Assembly: GCA_030604735.1 (NCBI GenBank)
Contig: JAUVVG010000004.1
Span: 62,001-126,000 of the forward strand
Direction: 5' to 3'
DNA length: 64,000 nt
Source: Azoarcus sp.
GTDB taxonomy: Bacteria; Pseudomonadota; Gammaproteobacteria; Burkholderiales; Rhodocyclaceae
Shown here in pieces: positions 27,759-38,728 of this stretch (its first letter is position 1; the number at the start of each line of letters is the position of its first letter). The notes beneath the pieces were generated by a model, which worked only from the letters and a program-made list of their open reading frames with translations, did not search any database and was not told the origin of the DNA. The translations under genes and the position numbers were made by a program.

Positions 27759-28844
27759 ATGTCCGCATCGGTGAAGATCCACATTGACGACGTCCGCATC
27801 CAGGAGATCAAGGAGCTGATTCCCCCCGCCCATGTGCTCAGGGAGTTCCCGGCATCCCATGCGGCAGCCGAGGTCGCGTTTCAGACCCGCCAGGCCATCC
27901 ACCGCATCCTGTTCGGGGCGGATGATCGCCTGCTGGTCATCATTGGTCCTTGCTCTATTCACGACACCGATGCCGCGATGGAATACGCGACCAAACTCAA
28001 GGCCGAGGCCGACCGCTTCAAGGATGACCTGCTGATCGTGATGCGGGTGTACTTCGAGAAGCCGCGCACCACGGTAGGCTGGAAGGGCTTGATCAACGAT
28101 CCTTACCTGGACAACAGTTTCAAGATCAACGAAGGGGTGCGGCTGGCGCGCAAGCTGCTGTGGGAGATCAATGAACTCGGTCTGCCTGCAGGCACCGAGT
28201 TCCTCGACATGATCACCCCCCAGTACATCGCGGACCTGATCTCTTGGGGCGCGATCGGTGCGCGTACCACCGAGAGTCAGGTGCATCGCGAACTGGCTTC
28301 AGGGCTGTCCTGCCCGGTCGGTTTCAAGAACGGTACCGATGGCAATGTCAGGATCGCGGTCGATGCAATCAAGGCGGCGCAGTCGCCCCATCATTTCCTG
28401 TCGGTCACCAAGGCCGGGCATTCGGCGATCGTGTCGACCCGGGGCAACGAGGATTGCCATGTGATCCTGCGCGGCGGCAAGACGACCAACTTCGACGCGG
28501 AAAGCGTGGATGTGGCCTGCCGCGAGCTGGCCGCTTCCGGCGTTCCGGCCAAGGTGATGATCGACTGCTCGCATGCCAACAGCCGCAAGCAGCATCGCTT
28601 GCAGATCGAAGTGGCCGAGACGGTCGCTGCGCAACTCGCGGCCGGCGAGGAGCGGGTCATTGGCGTGATGGTCGAATCCCATCTGAAGGAAGGCCGCCAG
28701 GACCTGGTGCCGGGCAAGGAGCTCGAATACGGCAAGAGCGTGACCGACGCCTGCATCGGCTGGGAAGACAGCCTCGCAGTGCTCGATACGCTGGCCGAAG
28801 GCGTTCGCAAGCGCCGCGTGGCGCGGGCATCCGAACTCGACTGA
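27759..28844 (+). CDS. aroG: AroG-type 3-deoxy-7-phosphoheptulonate (DAHP) synthase, class I
   Basis: 361 residues from ATG 27759, preceded by AGAG at seven bases; ATG 27738 adds seven residues. GPCSIHD, MRVYFEKPRTTVGWKGL and the metal ligands in IDCSHANSRKQ mark the class I enzyme. It condenses phosphoenolpyruvate and erythrose 4-phosphate at the entry to aromatic amino acid synthesis. The full N-terminal extension implies feedback control by an aromatic amino acid; which one cannot be read safely. Confidence 0.96.
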   Translation: MSASVKIHIDDVRIQEIKELIPPAHVLREFPASHAAAEVAFQTRQAIHRILFGADDRLLVIIGPCSIHDTDAAMEYATKLKAEADRFKDDLLIVMRVYFEKPRTTVGWKGLINDPYLDNSFKINEGVRLARKLLWEINELGLPAGTEFLDMITPQYIADLISWGAIGARTTESQVHRELASGLSCPVGFKNGTDGNVRIAVDAIKAAQSPHHFLSVTKAGHSAIVSTRGNEDCHVILRGGKTTNFDAESVDVACRELAASGVPAKVMIDCSHANSRKQHRLQIEVAETVAAQLAAGEERVIGVMVESHLKEGRQDLVPGKELEYGKSVTDACIGWEDSLAVLDTLAEGVRKRRVARASELD

Positions 28845-28855
28845 AGGTCCTGCAA

Positions 28856-28912
28856 CGGTCGCGCTGGAGCGCGTGACCGGCCCCCGTGTGCCGGAGCGTC
28901 GAGCCGCTTTTT
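28856..28912 (+). terminator. Possible terminator region after aroG
   Basis: A hairpin with stems CGGTC/GACCG and GCGCT/AGCGC lies at 28856-28879, and a run of five T at 28908-28912, 28 bases later. The distance is too large for a classical terminator. Confidence 0.35.
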
Positions 28913-28919
28913 AACCTGC

Positions 28920-29936
28920 TTATTCCTCGCGATTCGGGAGACCCGGGTCAGTCGGGTCTTCGTCTCCCAGGCCCCAGTATCTGCGGGCGCCGGGGTGCAT
29001 CGCCGTGGTGATGCCCACCAATCCCTGGTCGCGGGTCAGTTCCGCTGTCGCATGCGACACCGAGCGCATGAAGTCCAGCCCTTCCTCGGCGTAAAGAGCC
29101 GAGACTGCTTCGAAGGCCTCGTCTCGCGCCAGGTCTGCGCTCGCAACCCATAACAGCGCGTCCTGAAGGGTAGCGACCGCCTGCAACTGACCTGGATACG
29201 TTCCTTCGGGAATGACAGTGCCGACGTAATAGGGATGCGATGCGTTCAGGCCGCTGGTGCCCGACATATTGCTCAATGGAAGCAGGCGAAGCGAAGCATT
29301 GGCCATCGCCTGCATCACGGCTGGATTCGGCACGGTGTCGAGTATCCACACTGCATCGACCTGTTTCTCGAGCAATGCGTCTATGGATTGAAGCGTGGGC
29401 GAGAACTGTGGCTGGATGCGCTGCCACAATCCCAGGCTTTCCAGCACATGCTGTGCCGCGGTGGCTGCACTCGACCCAGCCGGCCCGACCGCGACACTGC
29501 GATTGGCCAGTGCCTCGACATCGGTCAGCCCGGAGTCCTGTCTGACCAAAATGTGCGCATGAAACCCGAACAATGAGGCCAGGACCTGGACCTGCGGTGG
29601 GTCGACGGCGGCAACGGTAGCGGCATCCTCCTGCGCACGATGAAGGTCGCTCGCAAAGACGATACCGAACACCGAGTTGCCGTTCACGAGTCGTTGCAGG
29701 TTCTCCTTGGAGCCGGCCGAAGCCGTGTAAGGCACCTCCATGTTTTCCCGGCTGCGGGACAGCAGGCTGGCCAAGCCCTGGCCGACATGCTGCAAGACAC
29801 TGCCGTCCGGGCCCCCGCTCAGCGGGGCGCGCAACAACTGTGCATGGGCGAACGAAACGAAAAGGGACAGGACAAGCGCGACCATCGCGCCTATTGCCCG
29901 CTTCGGGGCAGGTCGGAACCTGCGGTGGGAACTCAT
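28920..29936 (-). CDS. TAXI-family TRAP solute-binding protein (second, divergent copy)
   Basis: 338 residues from ATG 29936 (MSSHRRFRPAPKR). Signal peptide ends near SFAHA, then QLLRAPLSGGPDGSVLQHVGQGLASLL, a TAXI-like start. RSVAVGPAGSSAATAAQHVLESLG matches the TAXI core. It differs clearly from the other TAXI protein at 32998, so it is not a recent copy. It lies 134 bases downstream of the universal stress gene on the same strand and may bind another ligand or act as a sensor. The C-terminal tail (DEDPTDPGLPNREE) is acidic. Confidence 0.83.
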   Translation of the reverse strand: MSSHRRFRPAPKRAIGAMVALVLSLFVSFAHAQLLRAPLSGGPDGSVLQHVGQGLASLLSRSRENMEVPYTASAGSKENLQRLVNGNSVFGIVFASDLHRAQEDAATVAAVDPPQVQVLASLFGFHAHILVRQDSGLTDVEALANRSVAVGPAGSSAATAAQHVLESLGLWQRIQPQFSPTLQSIDALLEKQVDAVWILDTVPNPAVMQAMANASLRLLPLSNMSGTSGLNASHPYYVGTVIPEGTYPGQLQAVATLQDALLWVASADLARDEAFEAVSALYAEEGLDFMRSVSHATAELTRDQGLVGITTAMHPGARRYWGLGDEDPTDPGLPNREE

Positions 29937-30070
29937 CGACGTCCTTGACGCCAGGCGGCGCGGGCCGGGAGACGGACGGGAAAGTTGGCCGGGCAGGTGG
30001 CCGGTCAAGGGCGGGCGCCCCCGAAGCAACGGTTTCATCCCGCCCTTGTCGGACTCATGATGATCATCGG

Positions 30071-30544
30071 TCAGTCAGCCTTCGCGTCGTCGTGATGCCC
30101 GCGAACGATCAGCACCGACACGCCGACCTTGCGCACGAGATTCTCGGCGACACTGCCCAGCAGCAAGCGCCGTACGCCACGCCGCCCGTGCGAACCGACT
30201 ACGAGGAGGTCTGCGCCGGAGGCGGTGACCGCCGCGGCGATCAAGTCATCGGTATGCTCGCCGTGACCCTTTAGCAGATGACTCTTGGCCTTCGCACCTG
30301 CTGCCAGGGCTTTCTCCACGGCCTTGTTCAGTACGTCCTGACCCCCGGTCTCGAGCACATGCTTGAGCTGATTCGCGCTGGTCGTCGTAACGCCGCCGGT
30401 ATGAAAGACGTGCACCAGTTGCTCGTCGATCGCGTGTGCGATCTCGAGTGTCGCGTCGTGCGCCTTGGCGACTGCGATCGCCTCGTCCAGCGCCTTTTGT
30501 GAGGTGTGGCTGTCGTCGATGGCGATGAATACATGCTTGTACAT
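30071..30544 (-). CDS. Universal stress protein (UspA family)
   Basis: 157 residues from ATG 30544 with AAGGAG at six bases. N-terminal HVFIAIDDSHTSQKALDEA and the ATP-binding loop VVGSHGRRGVRRLLLGSVAENLVRK are intact, so it should bind nucleotide. It sits in the TAXI-TRAP operon behind the permease. A parallel is TeaD, a universal stress protein encoded with the ectoine TRAP transporter TeaABC, where it modulates transport. A similar role here is inference. Confidence 0.92.
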   Translation of the reverse strand: MYKHVFIAIDDSHTSQKALDEAIAVAKAHDATLEIAHAIDEQLVHVFHTGGVTTTSANQLKHVLETGGQDVLNKAVEKALAAGAKAKSHLLKGHGEHTDDLIAAAVTASGADLLVVGSHGRRGVRRLLLGSVAENLVRKVGVSVLIVRGHHDDAKAD

Positions 30545-30632
30545 GGTTACTCCTTGTTGAGCGCGTTGCTTCGGTTCTGGCATTCAAGGGGGGCGACCTT
30601 GTCCCGACGAGTACCGGTCGCGTCCTAGGCCA

Positions 30633-30681
30633 GCACCGGTTGGAGGCTGCATGCCTGCAAGCATGCAGCGCCGACCGGTGC
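30633..30681. repeat. Long two-stem inverted repeat between TRAP permease and usp
   Basis: Outer arms GCACCGGT (30633-30640) and ACCGGTGC (30674-30681). Inner arms GCTGCATGC (30646-30654) and GCATGCAGC (30661-30669), with a six-base loop. All pairs are perfect. It sits 10 bases past the permease stop and lacks a T tract on the minus strand. Confidence 0.75.
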
Positions 30682-30691
30682 CATGATAGTG

Positions 30692-32896
30692 TCAGTCGAG
30701 CCCGCGTGCCGCATTCTTGGGCGTGACCAACTTGCGTTGTACCGCGAACACGATCGCGGCCGCACTCAGACCGATCACATCGGACATCAGGCCACCTGCG
30801 ATCATCGCCAGTGCGGCAATGCTGAGCACGATACGCAGAACGGGGCCGACGATGCCGAAGAACCAGCCCTGGATGCCCGAGGCCAGCAGGTAGATGCCGA
30901 AAGCCGCGGTCACGAAGGCGTGCAGGTTCTGGTGCCACTCTCCCTGCATCAGAAGCGGTGCGGAATAGAAGAACATGAACGGTACGACGAAGGCCGCGAG
31001 CCCGATCTTGAAGCTCTCCACACTGGTCTTCATGGGATCCGACTGTGCGATCGCCGCGCCTGCATAGGCGGCCAGCGCCACCGGCGGGGTGATCGCCGAC
31101 ATCACCGCGTAGTAGAAGATGAAGAAGTGGGCGATCAATGGCTCGATCCCCAGGTGAATCAAGCCCGGTGCGATCACACTGGCCGCCACTGCGTACGCCG
31201 CGGTGGTCGGCATGCCCATGCCGAGGATGATAGACACGCACATCGCGAAGAACAGCGCAATGAGCTGGCTTTGACCCGCCAGACCGAGCAGCATCGACGA
31301 AAAGCGCGTACCGATGCCGGTCAGTGCGATGACGCCGACGATGATCCCCGCAGCGGCACAGACTGCAACCAACTGCAGTGACATGCGTGCGGCGATTTCG
31401 AACGCGTACAGAATCTGTTTGGGGCCCATGCGGAAGGGCGTAAACCAGCTCACCACGGCGGCTGCGGCCATGGCCAGCGTACCGGCACGGATCACCGAGT
31501 AGCCCATGAACAGCGCCCCGATCAGCGTGAAGATCGGGATGAACAGGAAGGCCTGGCGCGCCAGCTTGGCGAACTCCGGCAAATCTTCGCGCGGCAGGCC
31601 ACGCATGCCCTTCTTCAGCGCCTCCTTGTCGACCATGAAGTAGATCGAGAGGAAGTAGAGCGCCGCCGGGATGATCGCCGCGATGACGATGTCCGCGTAG
31701 GCGATGCCGGTGATCTCGGCCATGATGAACGCCCCGGCGCCCATGATTGGCGGCAGGATCTGACCGCCCGACGATGCGGCGGCTTCGATCGAGGCGGCGG
31801 TTTGTGGCTTGTAGCCGACCTTCTTCATCAAAGGGATGGTCAGGGAGCCGGTCGATACCACATTGCCTGCCGAGGTGCCGTTGATCGTACCCATCAACGC
31901 GGATGAGAACACCGCGACCTTGGCCGGCCCGCCGCGCGTGCCGCCGGCTGCAGCAAAGGCGAAATTGACGAAGTATTCGCCGACCCGACTCGCCTGCAGA
32001 AACGCCGCGAAGGTGATGAACAAGATGATGTAAGTCGAGGAAATCGCGGTGGTGGGGCCGAGAATCCCGTTGTCGGTGTAGAGGAAGGCGAAGAAGCGCT
32101 GGGGGGCATAGCCGCGATGCTCCAGTACGCCGGGTAGCCATGGGCCGATGAAGCCGTAGGCGATGAAGACGGCGACGATAATGACCAGCGCCAGTCCTGC
32201 GAGGCGTCGTGTCAATTCCAGGATCAACAGGATGCCGGCGATCGACGCATACATGTCGTTGAGGTGCGGGAAGACCTGGGCGCGGGTGCGCAGGAATTCT
32301 GCGTGGGCGATGATGTAGGCGCCCACCGTGATCGCGGCGACGGCCATCAGCACGTCCGGCAGCGCGACCTTGCCGCGATCATGCACCGGCGAAGTCCATG
32401 AAGCGAGGAGGGCCAGGGCGGTGCCGGCGATGATTGGATAGCCGAACGTCATCAATAGCTTTTCCTTCGGCGCACCGGTCTGGACGAGATCGCCCGACAC
32501 GATGGCGAAGACGATTTGCCCCAGCGCGGTGAAGATCAGCACGGCCGCCGGTAGCAGGAGTATCCATTCGAGTGGGGTGGCGGATTGCTTTCCGCCGGCT
32601 TCGGCCGGAAACGCCCGAGCCGAGAAGAAGATGAAACCGAGTGCCAAGCCGCCGGCGACGTGGATCAGACGATAGACCCAGGTCTCTAGGGGGTACAGAT
32701 TCATCACGCCGACATGAAACGCGGTGTAGACGATGCAGGCTACGGCGAAGAGCAGGCCGAGCTTGCCGCTGAACACCCTCTGGTTGGAGACGACGACTTC
32801 AGCATCGACGCCGGCGGCGATGTTGTCCTTGTCGAGAATTTCGATGTCGTTGCCGTTGACGACGATCGTCGTCTCTGGGGCCGATGGGCTTGTCAT
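30692..32896 (-). CDS. Fused TRAP permease (4TM/12TM, TAXI type)
   Basis: 734 residues with DctQ-like and DctM-like parts in one chain. The N-terminal soluble stretch is about 40 residues and is followed by many membrane helices. The DctM-like core has AGGTRGGPAKVAVFSSALMGTINGTSAGNVVSTGSLTIPLMKKVGY and ASSGGQILPPIMGAGAFIMAEITG, as in TAXI-type TRAP systems. Its partner is the TAXI binding protein encoded just upstream. Substrate unknown. The tail after residue about 560 adds further helices. Confidence 0.95.
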   Translation of the reverse strand: MTSPSAPETTIVVNGNDIEILDKDNIAAGVDAEVVVSNQRVFSGKLGLLFAVACIVYTAFHVGVMNLYPLETWVYRLIHVAGGLALGFIFFSARAFPAEAGGKQSATPLEWILLLPAAVLIFTALGQIVFAIVSGDLVQTGAPKEKLLMTFGYPIIAGTALALLASWTSPVHDRGKVALPDVLMAVAAITVGAYIIAHAEFLRTRAQVFPHLNDMYASIAGILLILELTRRLAGLALVIIVAVFIAYGFIGPWLPGVLEHRGYAPQRFFAFLYTDNGILGPTTAISSTYIILFITFAAFLQASRVGEYFVNFAFAAAGGTRGGPAKVAVFSSALMGTINGTSAGNVVSTGSLTIPLMKKVGYKPQTAASIEAAASSGGQILPPIMGAGAFIMAEITGIAYADIVIAAIIPAALYFLSIYFMVDKEALKKGMRGLPREDLPEFAKLARQAFLFIPIFTLIGALFMGYSVIRAGTLAMAAAAVVSWFTPFRMGPKQILYAFEIAARMSLQLVAVCAAAGIIVGVIALTGIGTRFSSMLLGLAGQSQLIALFFAMCVSIILGMGMPTTAAYAVAASVIAPGLIHLGIEPLIAHFFIFYYAVMSAITPPVALAAYAGAAIAQSDPMKTSVESFKIGLAAFVVPFMFFYSAPLLMQGEWHQNLHAFVTAAFGIYLLASGIQGWFFGIVGPVLRIVLSIAALAMIAGGLMSDVIGLSAAAIVFAVQRKLVTPKNAARGLD

Positions 32897-32934
32897 TGGG
32901 AGGTCTCCCGGTGTTTAACGCAATGTACTTACAA

Positions 32935-32976
32935 GAAGGGCCAGAGCGCCGGCACCGCGGCGGTTTCTGGCCCTTC
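32935..32976. repeat. 11-bp perfect stem between TAXI binding protein and permease
   Basis: GAAGGGCCAGA (32935-32945) and TCTGGCCCTTC (32966-32976) around a 20-base GC-rich loop. It lies in the 101-base gap of an operon, with no T tract. It fits a structure that makes binding protein mRNA more abundant than permease mRNA. Confidence 0.72.
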
Positions 32977-32997
32977 GTTCCTGGAGCGGCGTGCCGC

Positions 32998-33981
32998 TCA
33001 GTCCTTCAGGTTGTCGGGGATGGTGACGCCCTTCTCGTCGTAGTAGCGGACTGCACCCGCATGGAACGGCAGGAAGCCATTGTTACCGACGTTCTCGAGC
33101 AAGGTGGCCCGCGCTGCGGCGTGGACTTGCACCATTCTGTCGTTGTTGTCCATCACCAGCTTGGTGATTTCGTACGCGAGGCTCTCAGGCATGTCGCGGT
33201 GGGCGACCGCGAAGTTCCACATCGCGACCGAGTGCTGGGCATCCGGCTGCACGGTATAGGTGCCGCCCGGGATCGTGAAATCGGACACCTCCGGGAAGGC
33301 CGCGAGGATCTTGGCGTGCTCATCCGGGGTGAAGCCAAAAGTCACGACGTCCGCTTCAGCCGCCAGTTGCGAGAAGGCACCGATCGGCAGGCCCGCTGCG
33401 AAGCAGAAGGTGTCGATCAGGCCGTCCTTCAACTGGCTGGCCGCGTCGGCGGCACCGCTGTTAGAAACGCGGGCATTGACGCCCAGGGATTCCATGAAGC
33501 GCGGCCAGTAAGTGCCCGGGGTGCCGCCAGCGGGACCGACGCTGACACGCTTGCCGCCCAGGTCACTGACCGAGGTGATGCCGGAACTGCGCATCGCGAC
33601 GCACTGGAACGGGGTTTCGTACATCGGGAACAGTGCGCGCACATCGGTGTGCGGCAGTCCGGGGGCGAGTTCGCTCTTGCCGGTCCAGGCTTCGTACATC
33701 GGGCCCATGGTCACCAGGCCGATATCGTGCTCCTTCATCTGCACCAGAGTCACGTTCTGCACCGGGCCGCCGGTCACTTCGCCACTGGCATTGATACCCA
33801 GTGACTCACCGATGAAGCCGGCCAGGCCATTGCCGTAGACGAAATAGACACCGCCCTGGCTCGCAGTGCCGACCGTGAGGTCGCGCGGCCAGCCAGTCCT
33901 GTCCTGGGCGATCGAGGCGCCCGATGCAACCAGGGCTGCACCGACTGCGATGGTGGTTATTGCTTTGGCGATACTTTTCAT
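32998..33981 (-). CDS. TAXI-family TRAP solute-binding protein
   Basis: 327 residues from ATG 33981, preceded by GAGGAG at six bases. Signal peptide MKSIAKAITTIAVGAALVASGASIAQ, then LTVGTASQGGVYFVYGNGLA, the TAXI start motif. KRVSVGPAGGTPGTYWPRFMESLGV is the ligand-domain hallmark. It delivers solute to the fused permease next door. Ligand unknown; characterised TAXI proteins bind amino or organic acids. It is the first gene of the unit. Confidence 0.94.
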   Translation of the reverse strand: MKSIAKAITTIAVGAALVASGASIAQDRTGWPRDLTVGTASQGGVYFVYGNGLAGFIGESLGINASGEVTGGPVQNVTLVQMKEHDIGLVTMGPMYEAWTGKSELAPGLPHTDVRALFPMYETPFQCVAMRSSGITSVSDLGGKRVSVGPAGGTPGTYWPRFMESLGVNARVSNSGAADAASQLKDGLIDTFCFAAGLPIGAFSQLAAEADVVTFGFTPDEHAKILAAFPEVSDFTIPGGTYTVQPDAQHSVAMWNFAVAHRDMPESLAYEITKLVMDNNDRMVQVHAAARATLLENVGNNGFLPFHAGAVRYYDEKGVTIPDNLKD

Positions 33982-34336
33982 GTGTGTCTCCTCATCAAGT
34001 GAAAAACAGGTACGACGTACCCGCGTCATGCAGCCCTTCCAGGTAAATGGATTCGAGGCTCACCTAGCTCGCCGGCCAGCACATGACAACCGACCGGCCT
34101 GTTTCAATTCGCGGCTGGGGGGCCTTCAGGGTCAAGATCGTTAGCGATTCTTTCTGAGTCCAAAGGAGATAAATACGGTAGCGGCCTCGCCTATCCCGAT
34201 CTGCTCCGCACTCACGTTCCCGTCACGCCCGCGACCGCTCTTTCAAAAGCTTGAGACGAAGATTAGCCTCGCGGTGCGCACCCAGCTATTGTGGATAGTC
34301 CCTATGCGGTCTCATTCGGGACGTTCTTCTCGCCTC
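33982..34336. other. Intergenic stretch without a recognised gene
   Basis: 355 bases between the TAXI gene and cobalamin adenosyltransferase. I see no supported ORF, RNA gene or hairpin. The TAXI promoter should be here: TTGACC at about 34131 on the minus strand is a possible -35, without a matching -10. Confidence 0.5.
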
Positions 34337-34888
34337 TCAAGCGTTCTTGCCCTTCTGCCACAGCACGTCGCCGCGCCCGCCAGCTCGGTTGAGGATACGG
34401 CCGAGCACGAACAACAGGTCGGACAGGCGATTGAGGTACTGGCGGGGGCCGTCGTTGACCGCTTCTTCCTGCGACAGTGCGACCAGCATGCGCTCGGCCC
34501 GCCGGCAGATCGTTCGCGCCTGGTGGGCAATTGCGGCCGGGCGAGTGCCGCCGGGCAGGATGAAGTCCTTCAGCGGTTCCAGCGTGTCGTTGAGGCGATC
34601 CAGTTCCTCCTCGAGCTTGTCCACCTGCTTTCCGGTGATCATGCTCATGCCCGGAATGCAGACCTCGCCGCCGAGGTCGAAAAGATCATGCTGGACATCG
34701 GTCAGCAGCGTGCGGATATCCTCGGGCAACTCTTCGCACAGCAGGATGCCGATCGACGCGTTCAACTCGTCCACATCGCCGAGGCTGTGTATGCGCAGGC
34801 TGTTCTTGGAGACCCGGTTGCCGTTGCCCAGGCCGGTGGTGCCGGCATCGCCGGTACGGGTGTAGATCTTGGACAGACGATGTCCCAT
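34337..34888 (-). CDS. PduO-type cob(I)alamin adenosyltransferase
   Basis: 183 residues, the full MMAB/PduO domain. ATP-binding KIYTRTGDAGTTGLGNGNRV at the N-terminus and RRAERMLVALS with NRLSDLLFVLGR at the C-terminus are conserved. It makes adenosylcobalamin from cob(I)alamin and ATP. Unlike the unrelated CobA/BtuR type. It is divergent from alaS with a 119-base gap. No B12-dependent enzyme is encoded in the window. Confidence 0.94.
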   Translation of the reverse strand: MGHRLSKIYTRTGDAGTTGLGNGNRVSKNSLRIHSLGDVDELNASIGILLCEELPEDIRTLLTDVQHDLFDLGGEVCIPGMSMITGKQVDKLEEELDRLNDTLEPLKDFILPGGTRPAAIAHQARTICRRAERMLVALSQEEAVNDGPRQYLNRLSDLLFVLGRILNRAGGRGDVLWQKGKNA

Positions 34889-35007
34889 TGCAGTGCTCCT
34901 GGTGAGGGTGCGGAAACGAGAGAGACGTGGCCCCTAGGGGGCCGCGTGATAAACTTTTCGCTTTGCCGGACGGTCCGGCTGAGCAGACTTCCAGGGCCCG
35001 AGTATCC

Positions 35008-37629
<2,622 letters not shown>

Positions 37630-37638
37630 GGCTTGTGA

Positions 37639-37666
37639 TGGCGGGACGCGACGAAGCGTTCCGCCA
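37639..37666 (+). terminator. Stem-loop after alaS, possible terminator
   Basis: TGGCGGGACGC-GACGAA-GCGTTCCGCCA is an 11-base stem with one G-U pair, ten bases after the alaS stop. No T run follows, so termination is uncertain. Confidence 0.4.
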
Positions 37667-37818
37667 TGGTGATGATCTTGTTGCGCGAAGGACTCGCGGA
37701 GTGGATTTCACGTGTGGCCGAGGGCTGCGCCCAGACACGCGAAGCCAAATGACGAAAGGGCGTTAAGCACTCCCTGCAGCCGGGGTGCCGCTTTCTGGCG
37801 AGAGAGGTGCCCTGGCGC

Positions 37819-38703
37819 TCAGGTTGTCTTCGAACCCTTCATCCGGTTCTTTTCCTGGTCGAGCTTGAACAACATGTCATCGACCAGATCATCCAGGTCG
37901 GTCGCGGACAAGCCAGTGTAATGTGAGACATGCTCGCGTGCCTTGCCCCATTCCGCATCCTGAGTGGTGCGCAGATGGGTCCCTGCGACATGTTGTGCGA
38001 TCGCATTGATTGCGATCAGGGTGCGAGACTCTTCAGCGAGGTGGGTGCTGCCGTCCAGCACGGAGTACTCGTGATGACAGAGGATGCCTTCGCTGAGTTC
38101 GTCCGATAGGCCCCAGGAGCGGGCGAGGATGCAACCGATGATCGCGTGGTTGGTGTCCAGGGCGCGTTCCTCGATGCCGGTGAAACACTCGTCGGTTGAA
38201 GTGTTCGCCTGCTTCAGGACTTCCTTGTAGTTCGGAAATCGCTGCACCATCAACGGAATGCCGCAGTCATGGAGCAGGCCGAAGGTGTAGGCGGTATCGG
38301 GGCGCGTGCCTTTGAGCTGTTGAGCAAGGCGCCGGCTGACGGCCGCGACATGGACCGAATTGTCCCAGAACCGCTCGAGTGACGCGTCGTGGCAGCGGAT
38401 CGTAGTGCGTAGCAGGGTTTCCAGCACCAGGTTTCCCAGCATGGTGAAACCGAGCAGGTTGATCGCATCGGCGACTGCGACGATCGGCGTGGAGGGTGCG
38501 AACAAGGGGGAATTGACTGATTTAAGCACGCCGGCGGTCAGTCCCGCATCCTTGTTCACCAGCGCAGCAAGCTTCTTTCCGTTCGTCATCGGGCTGCGCA
38601 GCTCGGCCATCAACTCATTGAGAACCGCTGGTGAGGCGGGAATGAAGACCCCTTTGAGCAGTGTTTCCGTCCGTGAGAGATCCAGATCGGCAAGTTTCTT
38701 CAT
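37819..38703 (-). CDS. HDOD-domain protein
   Basis: 294 residues. HDOD domain covers most of the protein, with IPASPAVLNELMAEL, VNSPLFAPSTPIVAVADAINLLG, and LLHDCGIPLM in place of a metal-binding HD active site. HDOD proteins act in signalling, often with two-component or c-di-GMP pathways, without known catalysis. No receiver or GGDEF domain is attached. It starts 25 bases past the phosphomannomutase stop on the same strand. Confidence 0.9.
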   Translation of the reverse strand: MKKLADLDLSRTETLLKGVFIPASPAVLNELMAELRSPMTNGKKLAALVNKDAGLTAGVLKSVNSPLFAPSTPIVAVADAINLLGFTMLGNLVLETLLRTTIRCHDASLERFWDNSVHVAAVSRRLAQQLKGTRPDTAYTFGLLHDCGIPLMVQRFPNYKEVLKQANTSTDECFTGIEERALDTNHAIIGCILARSWGLSDELSEGILCHHEYSVLDGSTHLAEESRTLIAINAIAQHVAGTHLRTTQDAEWGKAREHVSHYTGLSATDLDDLVDDMLFKLDQEKNRMKGSKTT

Positions 38704-38728
38704 GATCTATTGCGATAGCGGCTTGGCG

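Noticed and set aside
30246-32141. 631-residue minus-strand ORF in another frame
   Set aside because: Out-of-frame shadow of the TRAP permease and usp; rich in Arg, Gly and His with no family pattern.
34162-34170. AAAGGAGAT, a strong ribosome-site-like sequence
   Set aside because: No start codon with an open reading frame follows on the plus strand.
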